A DNA stretch of 64,000 bases, from NCBI GenBank assembly GCA_944323485.1, contig CALUSR010000002.1, positions 1 through 64,000 of the forward strand. The letters run 5' to 3'. The notes below the pieces were generated by a model. The model did no database searches. It had not been told where the DNA came from and worked only from the letters and a program-made list of their open reading frames with translations. Below are positions 35,337-43,263 of the stretch, piece after piece (the stretch's first letter is position 1; each line of letters starts with the position of its first letter). Made by a program: the position numbers and the translations under genes. Origin of the DNA: Candidatus Gastranaerophilales bacterium (GTDB taxonomy: Bacteria; Cyanobacteriota; Vampirovibrionia; Gastranaerophilales; CAJFVJ01).

Positions 35337-35361
35337 AAAAAACACGCACCTGCGTGTTTTT
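35337..35361 (-). promoter_or_regulatory. Terminator-like attenuator hairpin
   Basis: GC-core stem (ACACGC with GCGTGT, loop of four) flanked by A and T runs, about 27 bases before the 35310 ATG. On the minus strand it is followed by a T-rich run. It could stop or attenuate transcription of the 471-aa gene. Confidence 0.55.
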
Positions 35362-35605
35362 ATCAATAAACTTATTTTTTATAAGATAAAAAATCTTTTC
35401 AAACGGCATAAATAGCCCGTCTATTTTGCAAAACACCTGACTATCAAAGAGCGTGGGATATTGCAAAACAAATTTATTATAACCGGATTTTATCTTTCTT
35501 AAAATTTTTTTTATTTTCTTTTAACAATTAACCCGTAAAATTTTTAACTGATACTATATGTTTATAGTAGAATAAACTCATAAACAAAAGGAGTTCGCAG
35601 GGGAT

Positions 35606-36025
35606 TTGAAAAAACTTTTTATAATACTGATTATAATATTTTGCATATCACATCAAACAGCGCTTGCTAAACCCAAAAGCACCTTTTTCTACGAAAAAGA
35701 TTACCAGAATGCCTGGTGCAGCACACATCACGGTCAACAGGAGGTAGTATTATCGGATAAAGCAAGAATAGACTGTCTCACGCAAACTCATGCAATCGAA
35801 TTTGACTTTGCAAAAAAATGGGCAGAATCTATCGGGCAGGCTCTTTATTACGCACAGGCAACGCACAAAAAAGCAGGAATAGTCCTGATAGTCGAAAATG
35901 CTCAAAAAGACCAAAAATATCTGGATAGAGTCAAAGCTGTCGCAGCTTTATATAACATAACTCTCTGGACCATATCACCGCAAGAGATCAAAGACTTCAC
36001 AACACAGATAACAACCGACAAATAA
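35606..36025 (+). CDS. Exported PD-(D/E)xK-like hypothetical protein
   Basis: 139 aa beginning at TTG 35606, the only start that gives the clear signal peptide (KKLFIILIIIFCISHQTALA); AAGGAG and AGGGGA stretches precede it. The mature protein has ARIDCLTQTHAIEFDFAKKW, where D and E-x-D/K residues sit as in PD-(D/E)xK nuclease folds, then IGQALYYAQATHKKAGIVLI, which is a recurring pattern in small bacterial hypothetical proteins. Whether it is a nuclease is untested. It precedes the SDR gene by nine bases and is likely in the same operon. Confidence 0.72.
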   Translation: MKKLFIILIIIFCISHQTALAKPKSTFFYEKDYQNAWCSTHHGQQEVVLSDKARIDCLTQTHAIEFDFAKKWAESIGQALYYAQATHKKAGIVLIVENAQKDQKYLDRVKAVAALYNITLWTISPQEIKDFTTQITTDK

Positions 36026-36034
36026 GGGGTAAAA

Positions 36035-36871
36035 ATGGCAAAAACAGTACTTCTTACAGGAGCGTCATCAGGCATCGGACGTGCAACAGCAGACCTGCTC
36101 TCACAAAATGACTTCAAAATCATTGCAACAGTCAGAAAAGAAGAAGATAAAACATCTCTCGAATCTCTAAACAAAAACATAAAATGTATATTCCTCGATG
36201 TAACAAACTCTGATGAAATAAAACAAGCCCTCACCCTCGTCAAACAGGAAACAGATGAACTCTACGCAATTATTAACAACGCGGGACAAGCCTACACAGG
36301 TATCGTTGAATACGCAAATATTGAAGAAATTAAACAACAATTTGCAATAAATACCCTTGCTCCGCTCGAAATTACAAAAACTTTCCTGCCTATGATTAAA
36401 CAAGGAAAAATCATCAACATAAGCTCTGTATCCTCAAATGTCGTATACCAGTTTATCTCACCATACTGCGCATCAAAAAAAGCCCTCGATATATTCTTTC
36501 AGGCGCTTACCCTAGAGATGGACAACCCGAATATAAAAATAGTTTCAATAAAACCGGGGATTGTAAAAACCCCTATATGGGAGAAATCTCTTGATGCAGC
36601 ATATCAACGCCTGAATGCCCTTCCTGATGAAGCAAAAGAAAAATATCAAAAAAAACTCAATATCCTGCTTGAAAAAGTCAGAAAAAGCATAAAATACGGC
36701 AAAGAGCCCGAGGATGTTGCAAATCTCGTTCTGAAAATTCTGAAAATGAAAAATCCGAAACTTTCTTATAATTTGGGATTTGGTGCTCACATAGGCGAAA
36801 TTTTGAGCAAATTTTCGCCTGATTTTCAATGTTTTATACTCAAATGCGGGGAAAAATATGTCAAAAAATAG
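36035..36871 (+). CDS. Short-chain dehydrogenase/reductase
   Basis: 278 aa, classical SDR. NAD(P) motif TGASSGIGRATADLL near residue 7, then NNAGQAY, and the active-site SSVSSNV...YCASKKALD (Ser, Tyr, Lys). The C-terminal part is longer than the 250-aa norm. The Arg/Lys at position 34 (TVRKEED) hints at NADPH. The substrate is unknown. It is cotranscribed with the exported PD-(D/E)xK-like gene. Confidence 0.92.
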   Translation: MAKTVLLTGASSGIGRATADLLSQNDFKIIATVRKEEDKTSLESLNKNIKCIFLDVTNSDEIKQALTLVKQETDELYAIINNAGQAYTGIVEYANIEEIKQQFAINTLAPLEITKTFLPMIKQGKIINISSVSSNVVYQFISPYCASKKALDIFFQALTLEMDNPNIKIVSIKPGIVKTPIWEKSLDAAYQRLNALPDEAKEKYQKKLNILLEKVRKSIKYGKEPEDVANLVLKILKMKNPKLSYNLGFGAHIGEILSKFSPDFQCFILKCGEKYVKK

Positions 36872-36988
36872 TTTATTAAGTTTTGTATCAATCTAAATTT
36901 CTACACAATAACACTATCAAGTTTTTTTATTTTTGTTTATTAAATAATTGTATTATTTTAGTTTTTACATTCAAAAAGGGGAAAAAAA

Positions 36989-37345
36989 ATGAAAACTGAT
37001 GCTATTCAAGGCGCAACTCTCTACTCAGGAAGAGTCAACGGAAAATCTGTTACAGTCCAGAAAAAAACACACTACTCATCTTATGGTGACCCGAACGGTC
37101 ACAAAGTGCCGGTTGATGGTGTTAGAATAACAGTAAAAGACAATGACATTGTCACGGCAGAAACATTCCTCGCTTACGCAGGTCTCAGCAGTGATCCAAA
37201 AGAAAGAAGAGAGAAAATTGCTGAAACTATTTATGGAATGACAGAAACCCCGGAAGTCGAAGTTCCGGAAGTCGAAGAAACAAGAGAAGACAGAAATCCT
37301 GACTATCAATGCGGAAGAGATTCTCACGAAGCTTATCTTTACTAA
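36989..37345 (+). CDS. Small hypothetical protein (118 aa)
   Basis: Polar, strand-rich N-terminal half (ATLYSGRVNGKSVTVQKKTH; VDGVRITVKDNDIVTAETF), helix (KERREKIAETIYG), and a Pro/Glu repeat (TPEVEVPEVEETRE) at residues 85-100. No signal or membrane segment. A GGGG-type ribosome-binding site precedes the ATG, and a strong terminator follows. The family is not recognised. Confidence 0.7.
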   Translation: MKTDAIQGATLYSGRVNGKSVTVQKKTHYSSYGDPNGHKVPVDGVRITVKDNDIVTAETFLAYAGLSSDPKERREKIAETIYGMTETPEVEVPEVEETREDRNPDYQCGRDSHEAYLY

Positions 37346-37359
37346 TCAAAAATCAACGC

Positions 37360-37390
37360 AAAAGAAACAGCTCTCAGGGCTGTTTCTTTT
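37360..37390 (+). terminator. Terminator of the 118-aa gene
   Basis: A 12-bp stem (37360-37371 with 37379-37390), 7-base loop, then T-rich sequence. Confidence 0.88.
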
Positions 37391-37446
37391 TGTATAAACA
37401 CGACCCTTATCCGAGTTCTCACAAATGAGAACTCAGAAAAAAATCT

Positions 37447-37514
37447 GTAAAAAACGGCTTAACCTGAGGGAGAACAAAAATCCGTACAGATGGATATTTT
37501 GTCTTCCCGGTTAA
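37447..37514 (-). terminator. Long stem-loop terminator of the 116-aa gene
   Basis: An imperfect hairpin of about 56 bases (TTAACC at 37459 with GGTTAA at 37509-37514, and inner GGGAG/CTTCCC and ACAAAAATCC/GGATATTTTGT arms) is followed on the minus strand by TTTTTT. It starts three bases past the gene stop and is unusually long for a terminator. Confidence 0.6.
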
Positions 37515-37516
37515 AA

Positions 37517-37867
37517 CTATGCTAACTCATACCACATAAGGGGCCAGGGAGCTTCATTCTGATCGCTGACTGCATCATGAGCAAACTCTGAAGCAACAAA
37601 GTTCAAAACGTCATCATCATCTTTGTTCAACTCTGAATAAACTCCTGCTGCAGCAGAACCGATTTCTTCCCTCAGAGAATCATTCAATGACAGACTGCTA
37701 AGAGGAATAAATCTCTCTGCAGTAATCATCTCATCTGCGCTGAGTTGTTTTTCTCCCACAACACTGATTCCTTCAACAGGCTCGCTGTTGAGGTTATCCT
37801 TTTGGGTTTTGAAGGCAACAGAAATAGCCGTCGGATTTCCGATCATAGTGACTCTATCAAGACTCAT
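37517..37867 (-). CDS. Small acidic protein with lineage N-terminal motif (116 aa)
   Basis: The first 22 residues (MSLDRVTMIG...VAFKTQ) match the same positions of the 117-aa protein at 32184, with F19-K20 in both. The remainder is helical and acidic (SAADEM-like and NKDDDDVLNFVASEFAHDA segments) with Trp near the C-terminus (APWPLMWYELA). An AGGAGG ribosome-binding site precedes the ATG. No signal peptide. Unknown function. Confidence 0.72.
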   Translation of the reverse strand: MSLDRVTMIGNPTAISVAFKTQKDNLNSEPVEGISVVGEKQLSADEMITAERFIPLSSLSLNDSLREEIGSAAAGVYSELNKDDDDVLNFVASEFAHDAVSDQNEAPWPLMWYELA

Positions 37868-37989
37868 TTCGTCCTCCTTTTTTCTTAACTAAACCAAAAA
37901 ACAGAACACATCAGTTTGTGTGCAAGATAATATTCTATCACATTTTTTTGAATATGTCATCAGTTTTTTGAAAAAACTCATATATCCGC

Positions 37990-38029
37990 AAAACAAAAGG
38001 AGAAGCCCTCTTTAAAAGAGGGCTTCTCC
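37990..38029 (-). terminator. Terminator of the cysteine-rich gene
   Basis: A perfect 12-bp stem (37999-38010 with 38018-38029) with 7-base loop, then TTTTGTTTT on the minus strand, past the stop at 38056. Confidence 0.9.
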
Positions 38030-38055
38030 GGTTTTGATACTGAATACAAATACAA

Positions 38056-39366
38056 CTATCTATTTTTATATTCGCATCCATCCATTATGATTTTAACACT
38101 CTTCACACCGAAGTCATCATAGTCAGAACCATCAGACAATGTTCCTGCTGTAAGCTTAATTGTAACTTTCTTATGGTCTGAACTTACTTCACACCTGGCA
38201 GTACTAAGTGTATTAAAACCATTTCCGGCATTACTTACACCGTACTTACCGTTCCAAGTTTGACCACCACCTCCAGTATAAGCATTACAGTATCTTCCTG
38301 TTATAGCATCATTTCTGTCACAATAGTCCATACCAACAGGAACAGGTGTGCAGGAAACTATCTTATAATCATTATTATCAGTTATGCCAAAATCACTAAG
38401 GCTAAGTGTTTCTTGATAAGAACATCCGCCTGCTGTTGCTCCGCTTCCTGCGCCGCCGCAGTCACCTTTTCTGTGAGTATCTATAAAGGCCTCATCAGAT
38501 GATGTACCATAGTCATTACCTATAACAATAGCACCTGTTGTAATTGCCTTCTCACCGCAAGCTGGAGGATCAGGACATGGTTTCCCGTTATCATATGATT
38601 CATTACATGAAGAATTTGTGCAAACCTTCAATATTCTTGGAGGATCATTTGCTGTACATGGAGCATTCTGGAAAGTACAAGTTCCGCACTCGGTACAAGT
38701 ATCAGCATTTCCTGTCTGCATGCATTGACATGATGAGCAGAATCCAGGAGGACTTTGATACTTGCGTGAACACAGAGGGTCTGCATATGTATAATACAGA
38801 GTTACCTTGCTCAGAGTATCATTCACCGCTTCTTTTCTCATGCAGCGTCCGTTGCTCTTCCACTCAACACATTTTTTACATGTTTTAGGTGACAAAGTAG
38901 TACCGCATGAATAATATTCATATCTGGCACATGTTTTGCATGCAGCATATGTCTGCCAGTCATTGCCTGAACATGTCCTTGTACATTTTGTCTGCATATG
39001 AACCCTTATTGTAAATGTTTGGGCAGAATAGTTATAACCTGTCACCTCGCATTTAAAACCGTTGTTTGTTTCGCATTTTTCAGGAAGGAAATATGGACTC
39101 AACTTTCCTTCTTTGGTTGAAAGATTTCCGGCTACAGGATTATATGGTTCATATTCAACAATCTGGTCTTCATTTCTGTAGTTATTTGAATTATCTTTTA
39201 CTCTTCTCAGGTTATAAACTTCTTTATTTACATGAGAAGAAGGAATTTTTATCGTATAGTCTTTTGTTGTGGTTGTGCTACTTGATTTGCTTGATGGACA
39301 AGTATTTCCAATCAAATTTCTACAATACTTAAAGTTGTACGGCAGCCCGGGAACATTTGTCGACAA
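38056..39366 (-). CDS. C-terminal part of a split cysteine-rich surface protein
   Basis: 436 aa rich in paired cysteines (CKTCARYEYYSC, CKKCVEW, CSSCQC, CTECGTC), like a secreted disulfide-bonded protein, but there is no signal peptide or prepilin N-terminus. The usable start is a weak TTG. Coding-like sequence continues upstream of it (QADQNGTGKTDNAY; YSCACEQ) to a TGA at 39469, and beyond that as RCQVRRY. It is probably the C-terminal half of the gene at 39513-41480, split by a frameshift and the TGA. It may be expressed poorly or only by readthrough. Confidence 0.65.
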   Translation of the reverse strand: MSTNVPGLPYNFKYCRNLIGNTCPSSKSSSTTTTKDYTIKIPSSHVNKEVYNLRRVKDNSNNYRNEDQIVEYEPYNPVAGNLSTKEGKLSPYFLPEKCETNNGFKCEVTGYNYSAQTFTIRVHMQTKCTRTCSGNDWQTYAACKTCARYEYYSCGTTLSPKTCKKCVEWKSNGRCMRKEAVNDTLSKVTLYYTYADPLCSRKYQSPPGFCSSCQCMQTGNADTCTECGTCTFQNAPCTANDPPRILKVCTNSSCNESYDNGKPCPDPPACGEKAITTGAIVIGNDYGTSSDEAFIDTHRKGDCGGAGSGATAGGCSYQETLSLSDFGITDNNDYKIVSCTPVPVGMDYCDRNDAITGRYCNAYTGGGGQTWNGKYGVSNAGNGFNTLSTARCEVSSDHKKVTIKLTAGTLSDGSDYDDFGVKSVKIIMDGCEYKNR

Positions 39367-39468
39367 CTGCTCGCAGGCACATGAATATTCTACATTGCCG
39401 GTATCAAAGCCTTTATATCTGCTATAGGCATTATCAGTTTTTCCTGTTCCGTTCTGGTCAGCCTGTGA

Positions 39469-39471
39469 TCA
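39469..39471 (-). other. In-frame TGA at a cysteine position of the split gene
   Basis: The frame before it reads RCQVRRY-TGA-SQADQN. In the upstream protein the same motif is CTQVRREC, so the stop sits where a Cys codon (TGC/TGT) would be expected; one base change would explain it. Confidence 0.5.
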
Positions 39472-39510
39472 GTATCTTCTAACCTGACACCGCGCATCTG
39501 ATGTTCTGTT

Positions 39511-39529
39511 TTTTATTTTATTTTATTTT
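39511..39529. repeat. TTTTA pentanucleotide repeat
   Basis: Three copies of TTTTA plus TTTT at the 3' end of the prepilin-like gene. Removing one 5-bp unit puts the upstream gene in frame with the RCQVRRY coding sequence that follows. Repeat-length change could switch the C-terminus. Confidence 0.6.
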
Positions 39530-41480
39530 CTGAATAGCACGCACTGCATCCAAGCAGGTTTTTAGACTTATCTGACTTAAAGCCCTGATTGAATGTTGTA
39601 TCTTCGCATTCTCTGCGAACCTGCGTGCACGCCGTCATATATTTGAAGGTGTGTTTGTTTAGTTCCGTTGAATTTGAAGATGTTGCCGATTGTGCATTTT
39701 TATCCGTTTTGAGGAAATAACTATTGAACAAATTACATGGTTTGCAGCCTCTTTTACCTCCGTCGTAATCATACGGCTCACTTCCGAGGTTCATATTTCC
39801 ATCTCCGCCTTTACTTCCTCCGGGGAAGTTTGATGAGAAGTCATATTGTGTTCCTCCTACTGTCAATGGAGGGCATTCTCTTCTTGCCTGTGAGCACTGC
39901 ATTTTATATTTCGTATCTGTCCAGTCATTCGGACAATCTCCGTATGTACTTGCCGTTCTGCAGCTATAATCGGCATTCTTCGGATCTGTCATTGTGACTT
40001 TCAAGATATTCCTTGTCGGAAATTCACATTTCTGGCACGTTGTTACTCCGTCGTTTCTGTTTCCGAATACATACGGCATATCGAATTCTTTATATTGATA
40101 AAATGCGGTTCCTCCGCAGTCTCTTTCTATTTGCGCACACTGATTCAAATATCCGCATCCGAGGTTTATATAGTCCTTGTTGCTTCCTTCGTTTTTCAAG
40201 AACAATTTCAACGACGTAGGGTCTGTCATTCTCACTGATGCGCCTCTTCCGTCTTTTCTATATATTGCGCTGTCTATTGTGCTGCAGTCGTTTCCTGCCC
40301 CGATTCTCAATGAACCGCTTATTGTATTACTTGATTGATTTGCATTCCACAGCAGCATGGCGGCTGTACTCATTCCTGAGATTTCTTTTGATACTGAAAT
40401 TCCTTTGTCGTATACATGCTGGTTTATCAACACTGCTCTTTGTCTTATTGTGCAGTTGTCTGTTTTGGTTATGTGGGCTTTTCCGTAGTAACCGCCTGTA
40501 TGTTTTTCTTTTTCTCCTTCTTTTGATGTTCCTATTGTATTTAAATCTTCATTCAGAGTAATCTTTCCTACTGAGCTTCCGTCCTCATACTTAAAGGAAC
40601 CTATATTTATTGTTCCGTCCGTTACTGATGCAGGGCATAATCTCTTATATTCTATTCCCGCTCTGTATGTACTTGCCATGTTGGTTATCGGGTCTATTGA
40701 TATTACTTTATTTGTTCCTATCAAGACTTTTCTATCTTCTACATCAGGACATTCTATGCAGACCTCCGGTCTTGTTGTTTCTGTCGTTTCTCCGTCTTTT
40801 ACGCAGCGGATTCTTTCCTGATAGCACAATCTATGTGATACGTTTGCTTTTTCATTTTCTGCTTTATCTGATATATTTTCTCTGCTTATTACTGTTGTTA
40901 TCGGCGTGCATATTCCGAGCGCTCCGTCTTTATCCGGCGTTCTGCTTGTATTTGCTACTTCATGCACCCCGATTTTTCCGTTTTTATACAAATCAAGTGC
41001 TACTATATCTTCTCCGAGTTTATTATTCCCTTTTTTCGGTCCGTTTACGTCCGTTAAGATTTTTATCGGTTCATCTCCTTCGAAGTTCTGGTTTAATCCC
41101 CACCATACTTCTCCGTTTGATGCTTTTATATTCGCTTTATTATACAGGTCTGAATCTTTTGACAGACCATTTACTGCTGCATTCTCGATGTTCTCTACTG
41201 GCTCGTTCTGATTACAGTCTACGTTTACTCCCATTTTAAACAAGCCTGCGTAGTCTTTACAGAATTTCTCTCCGTTTTTAAATTCTTTGCCAGGATATTT
41301 CCTGTCATCCTCCAGCATCGTTTTTACTCCTTCGCTAAGGGTTACCGATGCTTTCTTCGCTGTATATGTATAGTCCTCTGGAATTACATTCCTCAGCACT
41401 CCTATTGTTACTGCTGCTACTACTCCCAATATCGCCACTGCCAGCAACACTTCCGCCAGCGTAAATCCAAGCTTCTTCAT
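39513..41480 (-). CDS. Type IV prepilin-like cysteine-rich protein
   Basis: 655 aa. The N-terminus is a class III prepilin signal: KKLG cleaved before FTLAEVLLAVAILGVVAAV, with Glu at position 5 of the mature form, followed by a helix. The rest is a very large Cys-rich body with repeated C-x-Q-x-R-R-x-C units (CSQARREC, CTQVRREC, CAQIERDC) and C-x2-C pairs (CQKCEF, CKPC, CSAC). Ordinary pilins are 120-200 aa, so this is a giant pseudopilin-like surface protein. A GGAGA ribosome-binding site precedes the ATG. The end runs into the TTTTA repeat and the split C-terminal part. Confidence 0.82.
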   Translation of the reverse strand: MKKLGFTLAEVLLAVAILGVVAAVTIGVLRNVIPEDYTYTAKKASVTLSEGVKTMLEDDRKYPGKEFKNGEKFCKDYAGLFKMGVNVDCNQNEPVENIENAAVNGLSKDSDLYNKANIKASNGEVWWGLNQNFEGDEPIKILTDVNGPKKGNNKLGEDIVALDLYKNGKIGVHEVANTSRTPDKDGALGICTPITTVISRENISDKAENEKANVSHRLCYQERIRCVKDGETTETTRPEVCIECPDVEDRKVLIGTNKVISIDPITNMASTYRAGIEYKRLCPASVTDGTINIGSFKYEDGSSVGKITLNEDLNTIGTSKEGEKEKHTGGYYGKAHITKTDNCTIRQRAVLINQHVYDKGISVSKEISGMSTAAMLLWNANQSSNTISGSLRIGAGNDCSTIDSAIYRKDGRGASVRMTDPTSLKLFLKNEGSNKDYINLGCGYLNQCAQIERDCGGTAFYQYKEFDMPYVFGNRNDGVTTCQKCEFPTRNILKVTMTDPKNADYSCRTASTYGDCPNDWTDTKYKMQCSQARRECPPLTVGGTQYDFSSNFPGGSKGGDGNMNLGSEPYDYDGGKRGCKPCNLFNSYFLKTDKNAQSATSSNSTELNKHTFKYMTACTQVRRECEDTTFNQGFKSDKSKNLLGCSACYSENKIK

Positions 41481-41824
41481 TTCGTTTCTCCAAATTTAGT
41501 TTGTCATGTTGTTTATTATATTATTTTATATTTTATAAGGGAATTATTTAAACTTATTTTTATATATATCTACTTTTTATATTCCATATTTTTTTAAAAA
41601 TATGCACAGACAATTTTTATGAAAATATTTTCAAAATAATTAAAGTATACTAAAAAAACATTTTCCCCCCAAAAAAATACAATAAATATGCAAAAAAAAT
41701 AATAAAAATTTTAGAAATTTTTATTTCAAAAAACAGATAAAAGAATATTTTTCCGAAAATCGAAAATAAATATTTTTTACATTTTTGTTAATATATGTTA
41801 ATAAAAACAATTAGTTTCAAAATT
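41481..41824. other. 344-bp very AT-rich gap
   Basis: The gap holds no coding frame I can support. It is dominated by A and T with several TATAAT-like strings near 41510-41540, where the prepilin-like gene promoter should lie, and a short C-run at 41666-41671. No hairpin stands out near the tolC-like stop. Confidence 0.5.
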
Positions 41825-43198
41825 TTAGAGAGAAACATTCATATCAAGTGTTTCATCATTATACTCACGAAGGAAGTTAATCCAAGAAATATAGTAGTTG
41901 CACAATGAATCTATGTAAGCGTCCATTATTTCGCTGTAAGACTGCTGTACGAAGACGAGAGAGGTTACGTCTGATTTTTCCTGAGCATAGTTCTGAGCAG
42001 CTATTTTGAGAATTTCTTTCGAATTAGAAATCAAGTCAGAATTATAATAGTTGAGGTTCTTCTGGGCAATTATGAATTTTTCGTATGCGCTCATAAGATT
42101 TGAAGTTGCTTTATTTTTGGTTGATTCATAACGCAGCTGGGCCTGTTCAAGCTGGAGTTTAGCGTTTTTTATCTCAGGAGAGTAGTTATACAAAAGCGGT
42201 AAGTTTACGAGGTTTGCTTTTGCATAGGCACCTGAAATCATTCCGTTTCCTTCATTTTGATAAGAGGACATATATGCATAGCCTCCTCCGAGTTCAATAT
42301 CAGGGATTCGTTGTCTGATTATAATATCAAGATTTTTCTTGGCTGCTTCAATTTCATTTTTTGCTATTTTCAAATCGTATCTTTTTTCATAAGCTGATGA
42401 AGCTACATCGTCAAATTTTGGCATAACGCTCTTTGGAGATGGTGTCAGATGAGAAACAAATCCGTCGTCTTGCAAATCATCATCTTCTATATCAAAAAAA
42501 GTGTTATCTTCCTGCGAGCGATTGATATTCAACGCTTTATTGAAATCATATTTGGCGGCAAGCACAGCGGCTCTTGCGTTATTTTCCTTTAATATGAACT
42601 GATTCAGAACTATTTTTGACGGCATAATATCCATATCAGGAGTATTTGGTTCTATTTTTGTTTCAGAAATAGACACAAGTTTCAGAATAATTTCTTTTTG
42701 GTCGTGTATATTTTTCAATTTTGATTTTGCTGCCGCAAGTCTGATAAATGCCTCTCGCACGTCCATTTTCACTTCAAATTCGGCTGCTTTGATAATATCG
42801 TCGCTCAATAAAAGTTCGACCTGAGCTTTCTTTTTCCGAGGAGAACGTTTTCCAATCTCAATTAGCTGAGATATCCCTATTTGCTGAGGATTTCCCTTAT
42901 TTGTATTACCTATTCCGTAGTCCATTTCAAAAGAAGGGTTTTGAAGGCGGTTTGCTATTTTTACATTATTCTTTGCTATCTCATAGTCTTTTCTTATCTG
43001 GTTTAAATCAACATTTTTCTCAACAGCAAGCTCTATTGCCTCATGAATATTAAGTTTATTACCGCTTTGAGATGAAGAGGCAGAAAGAGGTAACTCCGGT
43101 TCTTCAAGCCGTTTTGAATCACTACTATTCTCTCCGGCATAAGATAAATTTGTTATTAAAAACGAAATCAAACAAAAAAATAAAAAGAACTTTTTCAC
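41825..43198 (-). CDS. TolC-family outer-membrane efflux protein (second copy)
   Basis: 457 aa with a signal peptide (FFLFFCLISFLITNLSYA). The OEP fold is visible as long paired helices (KLNIHEAIELAVEKNVDLNQIRKDYEIAK; AKSKLKNIHDQKEIIL; AYEKFIIAQKNLNYYN) around short membrane strands. It is the last gene of the efflux operon and is only distantly similar to the tolC-like gene at 46338. It should form the outer-membrane channel for the transporter, perhaps for another substrate. Confidence 0.88.
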   Translation of the reverse strand: MKKFFLFFCLISFLITNLSYAGENSSDSKRLEEPELPLSASSSQSGNKLNIHEAIELAVEKNVDLNQIRKDYEIAKNNVKIANRLQNPSFEMDYGIGNTNKGNPQQIGISQLIEIGKRSPRKKKAQVELLLSDDIIKAAEFEVKMDVREAFIRLAAAKSKLKNIHDQKEIILKLVSISETKIEPNTPDMDIMPSKIVLNQFILKENNARAAVLAAKYDFNKALNINRSQEDNTFFDIEDDDLQDDGFVSHLTPSPKSVMPKFDDVASSAYEKRYDLKIAKNEIEAAKKNLDIIIRQRIPDIELGGGYAYMSSYQNEGNGMISGAYAKANLVNLPLLYNYSPEIKNAKLQLEQAQLRYESTKNKATSNLMSAYEKFIIAQKNLNYYNSDLISNSKEILKIAAQNYAQEKSDVTSLVFVQQSYSEIMDAYIDSLCNYYISWINFLREYNDETLDMNVSL

Positions 43199-43263
43199 TA
43201 CAAAATATTCTCAAAAACATCTATCAAATTAATTTTATCTTAGACAAAAAAAACTATCAATAA

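Noticed and set aside
39469-39471. Selenocysteine at the TGA
   Set aside because: The position matches a Cys in related repeats, but no SECIS-like stem-loop is apparent right after it and the frame upstream is already broken; a mutation is simpler.
40610-41239. Long plus-strand frame rich in Leu inside the prepilin-like gene
   Set aside because: It is a shadow of the minus-strand coding sequence, with no signal, ribosome-binding site or domain.
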